A stretch of 64,000 bases of DNA, from the NCBI GenBank assembly GCA_965223305.1, contig CBDCWT010000058.1, forward strand, positions 62,001 through 126,000. The letters are read 5' to 3'. Below, one piece after another: positions 62,278-64,000 of this stretch. Both the position numbers and the translations under genes were made by a program. This stretch comes from CBDCWT01 sp965223305. Its GTDB lineage: Bacteria; Planctomycetota; Planctomycetia; Pirellulales; Pirellulaceae. Each line of letters starts with the position of its first letter. Position 1 is the first letter of the stretch. Under the pieces are notes generated by a model. That model had not been told where the DNA came from. It was given only the letters and a program-made list of their open reading frames with translations, and searched no databases.

Positions 62278-62922
62278 GTGAACGAAACACCCCTAGAACC
62301 ACCTGACCACGAGCTGATCTCACGGATGCAGCGAAAAGAAGAAGATTTGGAGGCCGCCAAGCGCGCTTTCAACATCTTCTACGACCGTCACGCCACCTAC
62401 GTCTACCAGCATCTGCGCTATGCGAACGAGCAGCTGGTTGGGCACGGCGTAGACGTGGAAGACCTTGTCCAGGAGGCGTTCGGGAAGGTCTGGTTAACAG
62501 CTTGCGACAGATTCTCCCCATCCAAGGCAAACGCCGATTCACCAACGGCGAGCACCCGCGCGTGGTTGGGTAAGATTGTCGTCAACCTGATTCGAGATTG
62601 TTTACGGCGCCAGGATGATGTTCTCCCGATCGATCCGAGCCAAGAGAATCGAGACCTCTTTGCCGCTGTGGAGTCGGATGACAAGGTCGAGGCGGCGACC
62701 GCGTTGGAACAGTTGGTGGCCAGCACGCTCAGTGAGCGAGATGCGGCAATCGTGTGGTTCAAGATAAATGCCTACGATCCGCATACTCGTAAGTCGGAAC
62801 CTGATCGCGAAGAGTTGGCACACTTTTGCCAACGATGGGACATCAAGCCCGAAGCGTTGCGTCAGGTGTATTTGCGAGCGCTTAAAACGCTCCAAAGCGC
62901 CATGGCGACAATTCCCCAGTGA
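62278..62922 (+). CDS. ECF-type sigma factor
   Basis: The product is 214 residues from a GTG with GGGAGG 7 bases upstream. Region 2 is recognisable (NIFYDRHATYVYQHLRY and VEDLVQEAFGKVWL), and region 4 is at the end (ELAHFCQRWDIKPEALRQVYLRAL). It belongs to the planctomycete-type sigma-70 ECF group. It would direct transcription of its own operon or the divergent Ubl operon. The XRE-type protein downstream may be its anti-sigma factor or co-regulator. Confidence 0.88.
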   Translation: MNETPLEPPDHELISRMQRKEEDLEAAKRAFNIFYDRHATYVYQHLRYANEQLVGHGVDVEDLVQEAFGKVWLTACDRFSPSKANADSPTASTRAWLGKIVVNLIRDCLRRQDDVLPIDPSQENRDLFAAVESDDKVEAATALEQLVASTLSERDAAIVWFKINAYDPHTRKSEPDREELAHFCQRWDIKPEALRQVYLRALKTLQSAMATIPQ

Positions 62923-62947
62923 CCCGACCAAACCGCGAGGCAATCCC

Positions 62948-63499
62948 ATGAACCCGAACCACAACAGCACACCAGAGAACCTTGAACGGAGACTGCACGA
63001 AGCGAACGAAACCTTGAATCAGCTCATTGCACAGACGCCCGAAGATGTCCAGGAAATGGAAGCAATGTTTGGCACGACGCCGTGCGAATTGCCTGCCAAG
63101 TTGCGCAGCGCCAGCGACGTACTGGAACGCGTCATCGAAAAAGATGAGGCCTCACGCTCACCAACTGCCCTGGGGAAACTCGTCTCGTTGATGCGCACCG
63201 AGCGCAAGTTGACCCTTGAGCAGCTCGCTGAAAGGACAGATTTGGAAATCGATGAACTTCAAGAGATTGAATCGTGCCCCGACAGCATTCCCGAGCCAAT
63301 GGCCGTTTCGGTGCTGGCCGAGTTTTTCAAACTCGCGCCGAAGAAACTTCAGCGGTTGGCAGGGCTCGCTCGGGATTCCGCCGACGATGAACTCGCAGAT
63401 TCGCTGGGAATCGCAGCAGGCGCCAAACCAGAGTTCAGCCAGCTGAGCAAACACGATCGCAAGCTCTTCCATCAATGGGTCAAATACCTTCGCAAGTGA
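62948..63499 (+). CDS. XRE-family helix-turn-helix regulator
   Basis: The product is 183 residues from the ATG at 62948. The HTH is LGKLVSLMRTERKLTLEQLAERTDLEIDELQEIE. The N-terminus is helical (ENLERRLHEANETLNQLIA), perhaps for binding the sigma factor. It is 25 bases downstream of the sigma gene and 10 bases upstream of the ImmA/IrrE gene. Such sigma/XRE/IrrE triplets are common in planctomycetes, with the metallopeptidase cleaving the repressor. Confidence 0.85.
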   Translation: MNPNHNSTPENLERRLHEANETLNQLIAQTPEDVQEMEAMFGTTPCELPAKLRSASDVLERVIEKDEASRSPTALGKLVSLMRTERKLTLEQLAERTDLEIDELQEIESCPDSIPEPMAVSVLAEFFKLAPKKLQRLAGLARDSADDELADSLGIAAGAKPEFSQLSKHDRKLFHQWVKYLRK

Positions 63500-63509
63500 G
63501 GGCAACGCC

Positions 63510-63643
63510 GTGAAGAATCCGCAAGTCAAACCAAGCGTAAAGCGACGAATCGATAAGTCGGTCAGCCGGCTGCTTGCGGATCTGCGCGGAGTGGAACCGC
63601 CCCTGGATCTCAAGCAAGTTCGTCGCAAGCTGGGCCTCGACCT
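63510..63643 (+). pseudogene. ImmA/IrrE-type metallopeptidase, 3' end lost
   Basis: The GTG-started frame at 63510 encodes the first 45 residues or so of an ImmA/IrrE-type protein (VSRLLADLRGVEPPLDLKQ, VRRKLGLD). At about 63644 the sequence changes to the complement of the transposon ATPase gene, so the active-site HExxH region is missing. In an intact triplet, the peptidase would cleave the XRE repressor. Its loss suggests the system can no longer be induced in the usual way. Confidence 0.75.
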
Positions 63644-64000
63644 AGCAGATGCGCCTCGTCGAAGATCAGCAGCAGCGTTCCTTCGGCACGTTGAGCGCGT
63701 TCCAGAATCTGCTCATAAACGCGATCCTTGCCCCGCCGGGGCGGCTCGCCCAACTGCGTTGCGATGAGCTTCATGAGCCCAGCGGAAGGAAGATGTGTGA
63801 GGTGGCAATAGACGGTCTCACACTGTTGCGGTGTGAGACCAGACAGGAAGCGTTTGATCAGCGCCGACTTGCCGACGCCGCTCGGTCCGGTGAGCATCCC
63901 CAGCTCGCCCATGTCAATCAGGAAGTCGAGTCGAGCTAGACCCTCCTTCATCCGCTGGTCCTGCCACAAGACAGCCGCGGCAGCATGTTCACAAAATGGT
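63644..64000 (-). pseudogene. TniB-like ATPase, partial copy 2, runs off the window
   Basis: The minus-strand frame has Walker A GPSGVGKSALI and Walker B LLIFDEAHLL, nearly identical to copy 1 at 56363-57157. The visible part of the ATPase gene is truncated at its 3' end at 63644, where it joins the ImmA/IrrE fragment; its 5' end lies beyond the window. The copy is in the same orientation as copy 1. Whether the rest of the transposon is present outside cannot be seen. Confidence 0.75.

Noticed and set aside
1..64000. CRISPR arrays or group II introns
   Set aside because: No regularly spaced direct repeats and no intron-type reverse transcriptase domain were seen; the direct repeats at 59604 and 59638 are transposon end sites.

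Overview
The window looks like the chromosome of a planctomycete of the Pirellulales type. The evidence is a DUF1501 Tat-exported protein, a secreted dockerin-ended protein with the planctomycete export signal at its N-terminus (RRLRFEQLDQRLVLA), bacterial Ser/Thr kinases, an ECF sigma/XRE/ImmA-IrrE triplet, and many genes for secreted proteins. It is accessory-rich: at least four transposable elements, several genes broken by insertion or frameshift, and two candidate systems with no obvious textbook match.

1-22 kb is mostly ordinary. It holds the DUF1501 gene with a secreted partner, an esterase-like hydrolase whose stop codon comes from a small MITE-like element, an AlkC/AlkD-type protein, a PhyH dioxygenase, a heme-related pair (TIGR04053-like radical SAM plus FAD oxidoreductase) divergent from hemG/hemY, and a decayed AbiEii-like nucleotidyltransferase pair. 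A 5' half of a tRNA-Lys, two secreted proteins, a PhoD-like phosphatase, a kinase/JAB-like pair and a frameshifted kinase pseudogene follow. 22-27.4 kb is one secreted repeat/dockerin gene split by an IS66-type element; removing the element and one copy of the 8-bp target duplication restores the reading frame exactly.

28.4-53.4 kb is the most interesting part. It is a putative peptide/glycopeptide biosynthesis and export locus: arginase-like enzyme, two or three glycosyltransferases, sulfotransferase, a large His/Cys caspase-like protein, a GBBH/TMLH-type dioxygenase, FolE2, a RibD-type reductase, a methyltransferase, a serine hydroxymethyltransferase, a radical SAM/SPASM enzyme, a KdsB-like CMP-sugar synthetase, an ABC exporter with a catalytically dead C39 domain flanked by two HlyD-type adaptors, a glutaminyl cyclase and a formyltransferase. 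Several short open frames with good ribosome-binding sites or ATGA couplings are candidate precursor peptides. An IS701-type element sits exactly at the stop codon of the hydroxymethyltransferase gene.

53.4-64 kb holds an IS3-type element, then a Tn7/Mu-like element (zinc-finger protein, AAA ATPase, split DDE transposase, broken DUF6431 gene) with repeated end sites. Next comes a ubiquitin-like operon (Ubl, E2 family E, JAB-E1 fusion, DUF6527) divergent from an ECF sigma/XRE/IrrE triplet. Both operons are cut at their distal ends by copies of the same Tn7-like element. The E2-like protein contains no cysteine at all, and the expected E1 cysteine position reads as serine.
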